Source: Alistipes sp. (lineage in GTDB: Bacteria; Bacteroidota; Bacteroidia; Bacteroidales; Rikenellaceae). Taken from it: a stretch of 43,654 nucleotides of DNA. The stretch spans positions 65,979 through 109,632 of the forward strand of contig JAHZDG010000001.1 of NCBI GenBank assembly GCA_019422485.1, written 5' to 3'. The notes below the pieces were generated by a model. It ran no database searches, was not told the DNA's origin, and was given only the letters and a program-made list of their open reading frames with translations. Within the stretch, counting starts at the first letter, position 1; each line of letters opens with the position of its first letter. The position numbers and the translations under genes were made by a program. Below, in pieces: positions 8,659-16,758 of the stretch.

Positions 8659-10080
8659 TCATTTCGTCGCAGGGGTTTGAGCTGCGGGAGCCGCCACGTT
8701 GGCCGTCGAATCGTTTCCGGTTGACAACGAATCCTGAGCCGGGTTATGATGAACCGGCAATTCCATCGGATCGATCATCGGGCCATCGGACGAGGACATC
8801 ACTCCATATACGATCGATGCCAATGCCACAATAGCGGCTAAAATAGCGATTATCATAAACTTATCCGACTTCCCTGCCTGCGGCCGAGCCGGACGGGGCG
8901 GCATCGGTCGTCCCGGACGTCCACCGACAGGAGATCGATTCCCGGCGTAATTCCGGCGGTCGTCCCCTCCCTGAAAAGCGTCTGCTCCAGGAGCCGCAGA
9001 AGCGCCGCCCAATGTTTCCGGTCTGGGTTGGCCATAAGGGGCCTGCCCCGGACGTTGAGGCATCGAAGCAGCTCCGGATGGTCCCCGGAATGCTGAGGCT
9101 TGTCCTCCCGGACGTGGTATGCCACCTCCAGCAGGAGCAGAACCCGGACGCTGCGGATAAACAGGACGTCCAGAGGCGGCTGCCGACTGAACCGGACGAC
9201 CGGCTCCCGAAGGAACAGTCCCATTAGGTGCCGAACCTGGACGAGCAGCTCCCGACGGAACCGTATTCCCTGGCGCCATACCAGGACGAGTCATTCCTTG
9301 AGTGCCCATCGAACCCGACGGTGCCGGACGATTGGCGCCGACATTTCCAACCGGACTCGAAGGTGCAGCCGGACGAGACATTCCCGCAGCAGCACCCGGA
9401 GTTGCCACCGTGTGCGAAGAAGAAGCCGGACTTTGCGGAGCCGCAGGACGTGGAGGTGCCTGCACAGTGGCCCCATTTTGAAGTGCGGCAACACGAGTTC
9501 CCGCCGTTGATGAAATGCCGGCTGAAGCGCCATAGTAAGCATCCCGAACGACATCCCGACCCGATGCTGGAGCCTGAGGCTTCGGTACCGAGATTTCAGT
9601 AACTTTTTCGGCTGCAGCCGTCATTCCATTCGAAGAGATTTCCGCAGCAGTTCCCCGGTCTGAAGTTGCCGCCGGACGAACCTCCTGCACAACAGAGGAA
9701 GCAGCATGAGCTCCGGCACCCGACACTTGACGCAGAGAAGAAGCGACTCCCTGCCCAGCCCCGGCCTCCGGATTATATTCCAAGAAGTAGATTCCATTGG
9801 CATCGGCTTTCAAATTACCTACACCTTCAATAAAGAAGCTACCCCGTTCGGCAACGCCTGTGCCGATTTGAGCGATATATTCGGTAATGATTCCGCGGGC
9901 GTCGGCCTCATCGAGACCATACTCCTTGCACAGCAGATCGACCAATACGCCATCGTCTTTTTTCAGAAAAGGCACGAAGACCACGGTTCCATCCCCTTCC
10001 TTGTGGATGAAAGCGCCGAACTGCGGAATAACAAGACGTTTACCGCCAGCGAGATAATTCGCAATAATCTTGTTTATCAT
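8659..10080 (-). CDS. Membrane-anchored HU-like domain protein
   Basis: A 473-residue protein. The first 105 or so residues look like the HU/CCDC81-type domain of Bacteroidetes (LVIPQFGAFI, FVPFLKKDDG, GTGVAERGSFFIEGVGNL). Residues about 110-405 are low-complexity, rich in Pro, Ala, Gly and Ser, and surely disordered. One transmembrane helix follows at 408-428 (FMIIAILAAIVALASIVYGVM is its core) and a 45-residue polar tail. The basic PARPQAGKSDK before the helix predicts the HU domain inside and the tail in the periplasm. Relatives often end in a peptidoglycan-binding SPOR domain; none is seen here. It is the first gene of the operon, 32 bases before the sigma-54 regulator. Confidence 0.82.
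   Translation of the reverse strand: MINKIIANYLAGGKRLVIPQFGAFIHKEGDGTVVFVPFLKKDDGVLVDLLCKEYGLDEADARGIITEYIAQIGTGVAERGSFFIEGVGNLKADANGIYFLEYNPEAGAGQGVASSLRQVSGAGAHAASSVVQEVRPAATSDRGTAAEISSNGMTAAAEKVTEISVPKPQAPASGRDVVRDAYYGASAGISSTAGTRVAALQNGATVQAPPRPAAPQSPASSSHTVATPGAAAGMSRPAAPSSPVGNVGANRPAPSGSMGTQGMTRPGMAPGNTVPSGAARPGSAPNGTVPSGAGRPVQSAAASGRPVYPQRPGSAPAGGGIPRPGGQASAFRGPSGAASMPQRPGQAPYGQPRPETLGGASAAPGADAFQGGDDRRNYAGNRSPVGGRPGRPMPPRPARPQAGKSDKFMIIAILAAIVALASIVYGVMSSSDGPMIDPMELPVHHNPAQDSLSTGNDSTANVAAPAAQTPATK
9205..9270 (-). repeat. Imperfect repeat inside the Pro/Ala/Gly linker
   Basis: Residues 271-292 of the HU-domain protein contain NTVPSGA and GTVPSGA, each followed or flanked by RPG-type units. 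It is part of a low-complexity linker and probably arose by local slippage. Confidence 0.5.
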
Positions 10081-10108
10081 AGACCTTCGAATAAATTGAA
10101 TGCTGTTT

Positions 10109-10140
10109 CAAAAATAACGTTTTTTGCGTAGAGTTACAAA
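10109..10140 (-). promoter_or_regulatory. Promoter of the HU / sigma-54 regulator / lptE / secG operon
   Basis: On the minus strand the -33 TTTG (10137-10140) and -7 TATTTTTG (10109-10116) are both exact, with a 20-base spacer. The start would be near 10101, giving a leader of about 20 bases to the ATG at 10080. Confidence 0.75.
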
Positions 10141-10277
10141 AAGCGTGAAAAAATCCCCTCTTTCAAAACATTTTCAGAAAATCTTTTCCCTAAAAATTCG
10201 GAAAAGAACGGAAATCAGCAGTTCTTTTATTGTTTCTCTGCCAAAAATTTGAGTAATTTGCAACCGCTATTAAAAAA

Positions 10278-10319
10278 CAATGTAACCGAGCTACATTGAT
10301 TTTTTTCACCCCATGTAGC
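10278..10319 (+). promoter_or_regulatory. Overlapping dyads in the arginine decarboxylase leader
   Basis: CAATGTA (10278-10284) pairs perfectly with TACATTG (10292-10298) and is followed by seven T (10300-10306), a weak terminator-like shape. GCTACAT (10290-10296) pairs perfectly with ATGTAGC (10313-10319). The two pairings share 10292-10296 and exclude each other. The site is 35-76 bases before the start codon. It could be an operator or an attenuator. Confidence 0.4.
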
Positions 10320-10353
10320 GAAGACGGATTTTCTCATTTTACTCGAACCGACC

Positions 10354-11745
10354 ATGAAGAACAAGTACATCGACCTGATCGAACAGACCTTCGAATTTCC
10401 CCAAGACGAATTTTCCGTCACGGACAACGAGCTGAATTTCCACGATATTCCGTTGATGGACATCATCAAGCAGTACGGAACTCCGCTCAAAATAACCTAC
10501 CTACCCAAAATCTCGTCGCAAATCCAACGGGCCAAACGTCTTTTCAACGTAGCCATGGCCAAAGTGGATTACAAAGGCAGTTACAACTATTGCTATTGTA
10601 CCAAAAGTTCGCATTTTTCGTTCGTTCTGGAAGAAGCACTCAAAAACGACATCAACCTCGAAACCTCTTCCGCTTACGACATCCATATCATCAACGCCCT
10701 GTATGAAAACGGCGCGATCGACAAGAATGCCTACATCATCTGCAACGGGTTCAAACGCCCACAGTACATCGAAAACATCGCCGGCTTAATCAACAACGGG
10801 TTTGAAAATACAATTCCCATTCTGGACAACAAGCCCGAATTGAAACTGCTGGACAGCGCCATCACCAAACCGTGCAAAGTCGGGATCCGAATCGCCACCG
10901 AAGAAGAGCCCAAATTCGACTTCTATACCTCCCGACTGGGGATTCGTTACAACGACATCGAAGAGTTCTATCGCACCCGGATCAAACCCAATTCGAAGAT
11001 CCAACTGAAAATGCTGCACTTCTTCATCAATACCGGGATCAAGGACACCTCTTACTATTGGAACGAATTGAACAAGTGCCTGACCATGTATTGCGAATTG
11101 AAGAAAATCTGCCCGGAACTCGACTCGCTGAACATCGGAGGAGGATTCCCGATCAAGAACTCGCTGGCCTTCGATTACGACTATGAATACATGGCCGAAG
11201 AGATCGTCTCGCAAATCAAAAACTTCTGCAACCAGGCCGGAGTCGATGAACCGAACATCTTCACGGAATTCGGATCGTTCACCGTCGGCGAAAGCGGCGC
11301 AACCCTCTTCTCGATCATCAACCAAAAGCAACAGAACGACCGCGAACGCTGGTACATGATCGACAGTTCGTTCATGACGACCCTACCCGACACCTGGGGG
11401 ATCAACCAACGCTACATTCTGCTGGCGATCAACCACTGGGATCACGAATACCATCGGGTCTTCCTGGGCGGTCTGACCTGCGACAGCGAAGACTATTACA
11501 GCGGTGAATCACACACCAACGCCATCTTCCTGCCGAAACTCACCGAAGAAACCCAATACATCGGCTTCTTCCACACCGGAGCCTACCAGGAATCGCTGGG
11601 TGGATTCGGAGGGATCCAACACTGCCTGATCCCCGCCCCTAAACACATCATCATCGACCGGGACAAAGACGACAACGAATACTACACCCGTCTCTTCGCC
11701 AAAGAACAGAGCTACCGCTCGATGATGCGGGTATTGGGTTACTAA
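10354..11745 (+). CDS. speA: Arginine decarboxylase, PLP fold type III
   Basis: A 463-residue PLP enzyme of the ornithine/arginine/diaminopimelate decarboxylase fold. It matches the shorter arginine decarboxylase known from Flavobacteria, not the about 630-residue SpeA of many Proteobacteria. The PLP-binding Lys is K84 in YCYCTKSSHF. HFFINTG (222-228) and GGGFP (262-266) build the phosphate site, EFGSFTVGESG lies at 305-315, and the catalytic-Cys segment GLTCDSED is at 373-380. It should turn arginine into agmatine and CO2 as the entry to polyamines. It stands alone between two terminators or promoters. Substrate choice is inferred from resemblance; related amino acids remain possible. Confidence 0.85.
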   Translation: MKNKYIDLIEQTFEFPQDEFSVTDNELNFHDIPLMDIIKQYGTPLKITYLPKISSQIQRAKRLFNVAMAKVDYKGSYNYCYCTKSSHFSFVLEEALKNDINLETSSAYDIHIINALYENGAIDKNAYIICNGFKRPQYIENIAGLINNGFENTIPILDNKPELKLLDSAITKPCKVGIRIATEEEPKFDFYTSRLGIRYNDIEEFYRTRIKPNSKIQLKMLHFFINTGIKDTSYYWNELNKCLTMYCELKKICPELDSLNIGGGFPIKNSLAFDYDYEYMAEEIVSQIKNFCNQAGVDEPNIFTEFGSFTVGESGATLFSIINQKQQNDRERWYMIDSSFMTTLPDTWGINQRYILLAINHWDHEYHRVFLGGLTCDSEDYYSGESHTNAIFLPKLTEETQYIGFFHTGAYQESLGGFGGIQHCLIPAPKHIIIDRDKDDNEYYTRLFAKEQSYRSMMRVLGY

Positions 11746-11767
11746 ATTCCTACACTCCTCCATATCC

Positions 11768-11797
11768 AACAGCCGGGTACTACACCTGGCTGTTTTT
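11768..11797 (+). terminator. Rho-independent terminator after arginine decarboxylase
   Basis: An 11-bp stem (11768-11778 with 11784-11794, one G-U pair) and ACTAC loop, with T continuing to 11797. Confidence 0.85.
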
Positions 11798-11825
11798 CCT
11801 TCATCGACACCAACTTCATAAATAC

Positions 11826-11860
11826 CAAAAAGAAAGGCGCCTCACAGAGTGAGGCGCCTT
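11826..11860 (-). terminator. Rho-independent terminator after the GH88 gene
   Basis: A perfect 11-bp stem (11834-11844 with 11850-11860) with CAGAG loop. On the minus strand TCTTTTTGG follows directly. Confidence 0.88.
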
Positions 11861-11884
11861 ATACGTTTCGAGATCCGTCCAGGA

Positions 11885-13123
11885 TTAGATTTTCCCTTCG
11901 TCCATCAATTTCTTATAGCGCATCAATGCTTCGACATAATAGTAGTCGGCATAGATGATCGGCACATCGACTTCAGATTTGTGCGGCAACGAACCCACAC
12001 TGTGTTTGAGCAGCAAACCGCTATAGTGTCCCGGAGCAATGTGATAATAGGGTGAGGCCAACGAACGCAACTGCGTCTCAGCCACCTGCAAATAGGCTTT
12101 GGAACGATCTTCCGGCACATATTGGCTCAACTCGATCAAAGCCGAACAGATCACCGTTCCGGCCGACACATCCCGATAGGCATCGGGAATATTCGGCGCA
12201 TTGAAGTCCCAGTAAGGGATCTTGTCTTCCGGCAGATTCGGATGGTTCAACAGGTAATCCGCCACCTTTTCAGCCTGTTTTAAATAGGTCGAATCGCCCG
12301 TTTCGCGGAACATCATCGTATAACCGTACAAAGCCCAGGCTTGTCCTCGTGCCCACGCGCTTTCAGCCGCATACCCTTGCCAAGTATCATGATGCAGGGC
12401 TTCGCCCGTCTGAGGATCATAATTCACCACATGATAACAGCTTCCATCCGGCCGGAAATGGTTGGCCATGGTCGTTTGAGCATGAGCCCGGGCGATTTCG
12501 GCATATTTCGGATTGCCGGACAGTTTGGTGGCCTGTTCCAGCAGTTCGAGATTCATCATGTTGTCGATGATCACCGGACATTCCCATCCTTTGGCCCGCA
12601 GAGCGTCCCATACATCCCAAGACTGGATCACATGCGCATTCGGACGATAACGCGTACACAACGACTCGGCAGCCGTTACAATGATATTCTTCAAGCGTTC
12701 GTCCTGACTACCGGTAATGCGATACTGATTGCCGACACTACAGAAAATAATGAAACCTACATCGTGGTTATTGGTGGTATACTGTTCCTTTTCGACCCGC
12801 CCCGTAAAGAGTTCGGCCATGCTCTTCAAGGAATCATCTCCGCAGTATTCATACAAATACCACAACTGACCCGGATAGAATCCACTAGTCCACCAGGTCG
12901 AATTGCCCGAGATCAGTTTTCCGTTCCAATCGGCCCCGACAGGCACCGTATCCGGATGAGGCGCCAGGGTTTTGGCCAACAATTTGGCCTGATCCACACA
13001 GTAATCGAGCGATTCGTTCACGACACGCTCCATAGAGGGCTCTTCGCTTTTCGGCTCCTGACAGCAGGAAACGCCCAAGATGGCCCCTAAAAAAAGAGAC
13101 AAAAAGGTATACGCCTTTTTCAT
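11885..13123 (-). CDS. GH88-family unsaturated glucuronyl hydrolase-like lipoprotein
   Basis: A 412-residue lipoprotein (GVSC, lipid on Cys20; a second Cys follows). The rest is the alpha/alpha-barrel of glycoside hydrolase family 88, which hydrates the unsaturated uronic sugar left by polysaccharide lyases and so frees it. The two Asp expected at the active site are visible as NNHDVGF (D121) and IIDNMMNL (D187), and WARGQAW is the usual later motif. It probably acts on host glycosaminoglycan or pectin-type oligosaccharides. No lyase, SusC/SusD or sulfatase gene is adjacent, so it is an orphan rather than part of a utilisation locus. A terminator follows at once. Confidence 0.9.
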   Translation of the reverse strand: MKKAYTFLSLFLGAILGVSCCQEPKSEEPSMERVVNESLDYCVDQAKLLAKTLAPHPDTVPVGADWNGKLISGNSTWWTSGFYPGQLWYLYEYCGDDSLKSMAELFTGRVEKEQYTTNNHDVGFIIFCSVGNQYRITGSQDERLKNIIVTAAESLCTRYRPNAHVIQSWDVWDALRAKGWECPVIIDNMMNLELLEQATKLSGNPKYAEIARAHAQTTMANHFRPDGSCYHVVNYDPQTGEALHHDTWQGYAAESAWARGQAWALYGYTMMFRETGDSTYLKQAEKVADYLLNHPNLPEDKIPYWDFNAPNIPDAYRDVSAGTVICSALIELSQYVPEDRSKAYLQVAETQLRSLASPYYHIAPGHYSGLLLKHSVGSLPHKSEVDVPIIYADYYYVEALMRYKKLMDEGKI

Positions 13124-13192
13124 AGAATGAAGTTTAAGTTAACGAGCGAAAGTACGACTTTTCCCGCAGAATACGAAATCTCACCGAAGGTT

Positions 13193-14716
13193 TTACGACT
13201 CACCTTCAATGCGATTCAACATTTTGAGGGTTGCTTTAATGGCCGCCTCACTCTGGTCAGCATCCAATCCACGTGTTTTGAAGGTTTCACCCCGGTATTC
13301 CCACGTAATGAAAGTCTGAACGAAAGCATCAGTACGTCCTCCCGGCGGAATCGTCACCGAATAGTTGGTCAGCATGGGAAAATCCCGCCCCAACTGATTC
13401 CGGTAAATATGCCGCAAAGCCCGCATGAACGCATCGTACTGACCGTCGCCCGACGAGGTCGCCTCGTAATCCTCACCATTGATCCGGATCTTCAACGAAG
13501 CCACCGGATGAAGGCCCTGGGCCAACGACAGACTGTAATTCAAAATATGAACCCGAGGTTCCTGATGATCCTGTCGCAACACATCGGCAATGATGTAAGG
13601 CAGATCCTCCGAGGTAACCACCTGTTTCTTATCGCCCAGTTCGATGACACGTTCGGTCACCTTCCGCATTGCCTCTTCATCCAGATCGATACCCAATGCC
13701 TCAAGGTTCTTGCGAATATTGGCTTTCCCTGAAGTTTTTCCCAAGGCATACTCCCGTACCCGACCGAAACGTTCCGGCAGCAAATCATTATAATAGAGAT
13801 TATCCTTATTATCGCCATCCGCATGGATGCCGGCACACTGCGTAAAGACATTCTCTCCGATGACCGGTTTATTAGGCGGAATATGCACACCAGTATAGGT
13901 CTCTACAGCCCGGCTGACCCGGTTAATCTGCTGCTCGACCACCGAAGTTTCCGCACCCAGATGATCGTTCAACACCGCTACAACACTCGATAAAGGGGCA
14001 TTCCCGGCGCGTTCACCCAGTCCGTTGACCGTCGTATGCACGCCCCGGACACCAGCCTTAACCGCCGAAGCGACATTGGCTACCGCCAAATCATAATCGT
14101 TATGGGCATGGAAATCGAAATGCAGATCGGGATAGCGCGTCACCATCTCCCGGCAATACTGAAACGTCAAATCCGGAGTCAGAATTCCCAACGTATCGGG
14201 AATCATGAAACGCCGAATCGGAAGATCTTTCAAAGCCTCGACCATTCGATAAACATATCCCGGCGAATGAATCATCCCATTGGACCAATCCTCCAGATAA
14301 AGATTGACAGCAATTCCCATGGTCGATGCCCGTTCGATCTCGGCGCGGATATCAGCAATATGTTCCTCGGGGGTTTTACGCAACTGCTGGGTGCAGTGTT
14401 TCAATGAACCTTTAGCCAGCAGATTGATCACCCGACAACCGGCCCGGTTAATCCACCCCAGTGACACACCGCCATCCACAAAACCCAACACCTCGACCCG
14501 ATCCAAACAGCCTCGACCCGTGGCCCAGCGGGCAATGGCCCGAGTTCCTTCGGCTTCGCCTTCCGACACCCGGGCCGAAGCCACTTCGATGCGGTCGACC
14601 TTCAGCTCGTCCAACAACAAACGGGCGATACTCAGCTTCTCGCGCGCTGTAAAAGAGACACCCGAGGTCTGTTCCCCATCTCGCAGGGTGGTATCCATAA
14701 TTTCGACTCGCATCAT
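13193..14716 (-). CDS. LeuA-family synthase, second copy (isopropylmalate/citramalate synthase-like)
   Basis: A 507-residue protein of the DRE-TIM metallolyase family, which joins acetyl-CoA to a 2-oxo acid. The motif MDTTLRDGEQ opens the barrel (from residue 7). The metal-binding HAHND and the following VNGLGERAGN are present, and a LeuA-dimer-like regulatory region fills about 385-507. HAHNDYD differs from HCHNDLG in the first leuA gene, hinting at another substrate; pyruvate (citramalate for isoleucine) is the leading guess, homocitrate less so. It is the last gene of the leu cluster, 12 bases after leuD, in the place where leuB often is. A feedback-resistant or differently regulated second LeuA is the alternative. 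Confidence 0.82.
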   Translation of the reverse strand: MMRVEIMDTTLRDGEQTSGVSFTAREKLSIARLLLDELKVDRIEVASARVSEGEAEGTRAIARWATGRGCLDRVEVLGFVDGGVSLGWINRAGCRVINLLAKGSLKHCTQQLRKTPEEHIADIRAEIERASTMGIAVNLYLEDWSNGMIHSPGYVYRMVEALKDLPIRRFMIPDTLGILTPDLTFQYCREMVTRYPDLHFDFHAHNDYDLAVANVASAVKAGVRGVHTTVNGLGERAGNAPLSSVVAVLNDHLGAETSVVEQQINRVSRAVETYTGVHIPPNKPVIGENVFTQCAGIHADGDNKDNLYYNDLLPERFGRVREYALGKTSGKANIRKNLEALGIDLDEEAMRKVTERVIELGDKKQVVTSEDLPYIIADVLRQDHQEPRVHILNYSLSLAQGLHPVASLKIRINGEDYEATSSGDGQYDAFMRALRHIYRNQLGRDFPMLTNYSVTIPPGGRTDAFVQTFITWEYRGETFKTRGLDADQSEAAIKATLKMLNRIEGES

Positions 14717-14728
14717 ACACTGTCTGTT

Positions 14729-15325
14729 TTAGGCCCGATGGGCGGATTCGTAGGCTTCTATTTCCGGACGGATGCTCATCAGGTAGTCCACATCGTCATA
14801 CCCATTGAGCAGGCACTCTTTCTTATATCCGTCGATTTCAAAAGAGGTCTGGTCGCCGGTCGAAACAATCGTCAGCGTCTGATTCTGCAGATCTACTTCA
14901 AACTGAGCTGCCGAATCGGCTTCGATCGCAGCAAAAACTTTCTGCAAGAAGGCTTCACTCACCTGAATCGGCAAGAGTCCGTTATTCAAGGCATTGTTTT
15001 TGAAAATATCGGCAAAAAAGCTCGACACCACCACCCGGAAGCCATAATCGAAAATCGCCCAGGCAGCGTGTTCGCGCGACGAACCGCAACCGAAGTTCTT
15101 GGCAGCCACCAGAATCTCCCCCGAGAAACGGCTGTCGTTCAACGGGAAGGTTGCTACCGGCACATTCTGTTCGTCATAGCGCCAGTCCCGGAACAAATTA
15201 TCCCCGAACCCTTTCCGTTCGACCGCCTTGAGGAAGCGGGCCGGAATGATCTGGTCGGTATCTACATTTTCGATCGGCAGAGGTACCGCCGTCGTAGTCA
15301 GTTTTATAAATTTAGGAATCGACAT
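14729..15325 (-). CDS. leuD: 3-isopropylmalate dehydratase small subunit LeuD
   Basis: A 198-residue swivel-domain subunit that pairs with LeuC to isomerise 2- to 3-isopropylmalate in leucine synthesis. The family markers are PIENVDTDQIIPARFLK near the N-terminus, FGCGSSREHAAWAI at about 76-90, and FFADIFKNNALNNGLLPI. Length is normal for bacterial LeuD. It lies 11 bases after leuC and 12 before the second synthase, in one operon. Confidence 0.97.
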   Translation of the reverse strand: MSIPKFIKLTTTAVPLPIENVDTDQIIPARFLKAVERKGFGDNLFRDWRYDEQNVPVATFPLNDSRFSGEILVAAKNFGCGSSREHAAWAIFDYGFRVVVSSFFADIFKNNALNNGLLPIQVSEAFLQKVFAAIEADSAAQFEVDLQNQTLTIVSTGDQTSFEIDGYKKECLLNGYDDVDYLMSIRPEIEAYESAHRA

Positions 15326-15336
15326 ACTGAATCATT

Positions 15337-16740
15337 TTAAAGGTTAAACACTTCACGAGGATCGGCGATCATCCCCGTAACAGCTGCTGCCGCAGCTACC
15401 AACGGCCCGGCCAACAAGGTACGCGCTCCCGGACCCTGACGCCCTTCGAAATTACGATTGGAGGTCGATACACTGTATTTCCCGGCCGGAATCTTATCGG
15501 CATTCATCGCCAGACAGGCCGAACAACCCGGTTGACGCAATTCGAAACCGGCTTCAGCCAAAATCTTATCCAACCCTTCGGCCCGGGCCTGCGCTTCCAC
15601 CGCCTTAGAACCCGGCACCAACCAGGCCGTCACGTGATCCGCTTTCTTGCGTCCCCGAACCGCCCAGGCAAACTGCCGGAAATCTTCGATACGTCCATTG
15701 GTACAACTGCCCAAAAAAACATAATCGATCTTCTTGCCGATCATCGACTCGCCGCTCTTGAAGTCCATATATTCGAGGGCTTTCCGGAAACTGATCCGGT
15801 CACTGCCGCTGAGCCCCTCTTCTGAAGGCACACGGCCGGTAATGCCGATCCCCATTCCGGGATTGGTGCCATAGGTAATCATCGGCTCGATGTTGGCTGC
15901 ATCGAACGTGTATTCTTTGTCGAAATGGGCATCCGGATCGGAATACAACTCTTTCCAACGTTCTACGGCCCGATCGAAATCGTCCCCTTTAGGCGCTCTG
16001 TTCCGCCCACACACGTAGTTGAAGGTCGTTTCATCAGGAGCAATCATCCCGCCACGAGCCCCACATTCGATACTCATGTTGCAGACCGTCATGCGTTCCT
16101 CCATCGACAGGTCTCGAATCGCCTCCCCGGCAAACTCGATAAAATGACCCGTTCCGCCCGAAGCCGAAATCTGCGAAATGATATACAGAATAATATCTTT
16201 GGCTGTCACGCCTTTGCCCCGCTTCCCGTTCACGGTAATGCGCATGGTTTTGGGTTTGGGCTGCAGGATGCACTGCGAAGCGAAAACCATTTCGACTTCC
16301 GAAGTTCCGATCCCGAAAGCCACTGCACCGAAAGCCCCGTGCGTCGAAGTGTGGCTATCGCCGCAAACGATCGTCATCCCCGGTTGGGTAATCCCCTGTT
16401 CCGGACCCACGATATGAACTACCCCATGACGCGGAGATCCCAACGTAAAACATTCGATGCCGTGTTCCCGACAATTCTGTTCGAACGATTCGAGCTGACG
16501 ACGGCTCTGTTCTTCGGCTACCGGCAAATGTTGATTGATCGTCGGCACATTATGATCGGGAGTCCCGGTCGTATTCTGCGGACGGGCCACTTTCACACCC
16601 CGTCTTTTCAAGCCTCCGAAAGCCACCGGAGAGGTCACTTCATGAATATAGTGGCGGTCGATATAAAGTACGCTGCGGCCACCGTCCAACGACTTGACCA
16701 CATGTGCGTCCCACACTTTGTCAAATAATGTTTTTCCCAT
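15337..16740 (-). CDS. leuC: 3-isopropylmalate dehydratase large subunit LeuC
   Basis: A 467-residue aconitase-family subunit holding the [4Fe-4S] cluster that binds isopropylmalate. Cluster Cys are in GSCTNGR and PGCSACLAMN. GDSHTSTHGAFGAVAFGIG and the C-terminal NRNFEGRQG are the usual substrate and domain signatures. It has the normal length. The gene begins 18 bases after leuA and ends 11 before leuD. Confidence 0.98.
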   Translation of the reverse strand: MGKTLFDKVWDAHVVKSLDGGRSVLYIDRHYIHEVTSPVAFGGLKRRGVKVARPQNTTGTPDHNVPTINQHLPVAEEQSRRQLESFEQNCREHGIECFTLGSPRHGVVHIVGPEQGITQPGMTIVCGDSHTSTHGAFGAVAFGIGTSEVEMVFASQCILQPKPKTMRITVNGKRGKGVTAKDIILYIISQISASGGTGHFIEFAGEAIRDLSMEERMTVCNMSIECGARGGMIAPDETTFNYVCGRNRAPKGDDFDRAVERWKELYSDPDAHFDKEYTFDAANIEPMITYGTNPGMGIGITGRVPSEEGLSGSDRISFRKALEYMDFKSGESMIGKKIDYVFLGSCTNGRIEDFRQFAWAVRGRKKADHVTAWLVPGSKAVEAQARAEGLDKILAEAGFELRQPGCSACLAMNADKIPAGKYSVSTSNRNFEGRQGPGARTLLAGPLVAAAAAVTGMIADPREVFNL

Positions 16741-16758
16741 TGTCTTCTATCGGTTTTA

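Noticed and set aside
9050..9600. Arg/Pro-rich plus-strand open frames over the HU-protein linker
   Set aside because: They mirror the low-complexity linker codons of the minus-strand gene and have no independent support.
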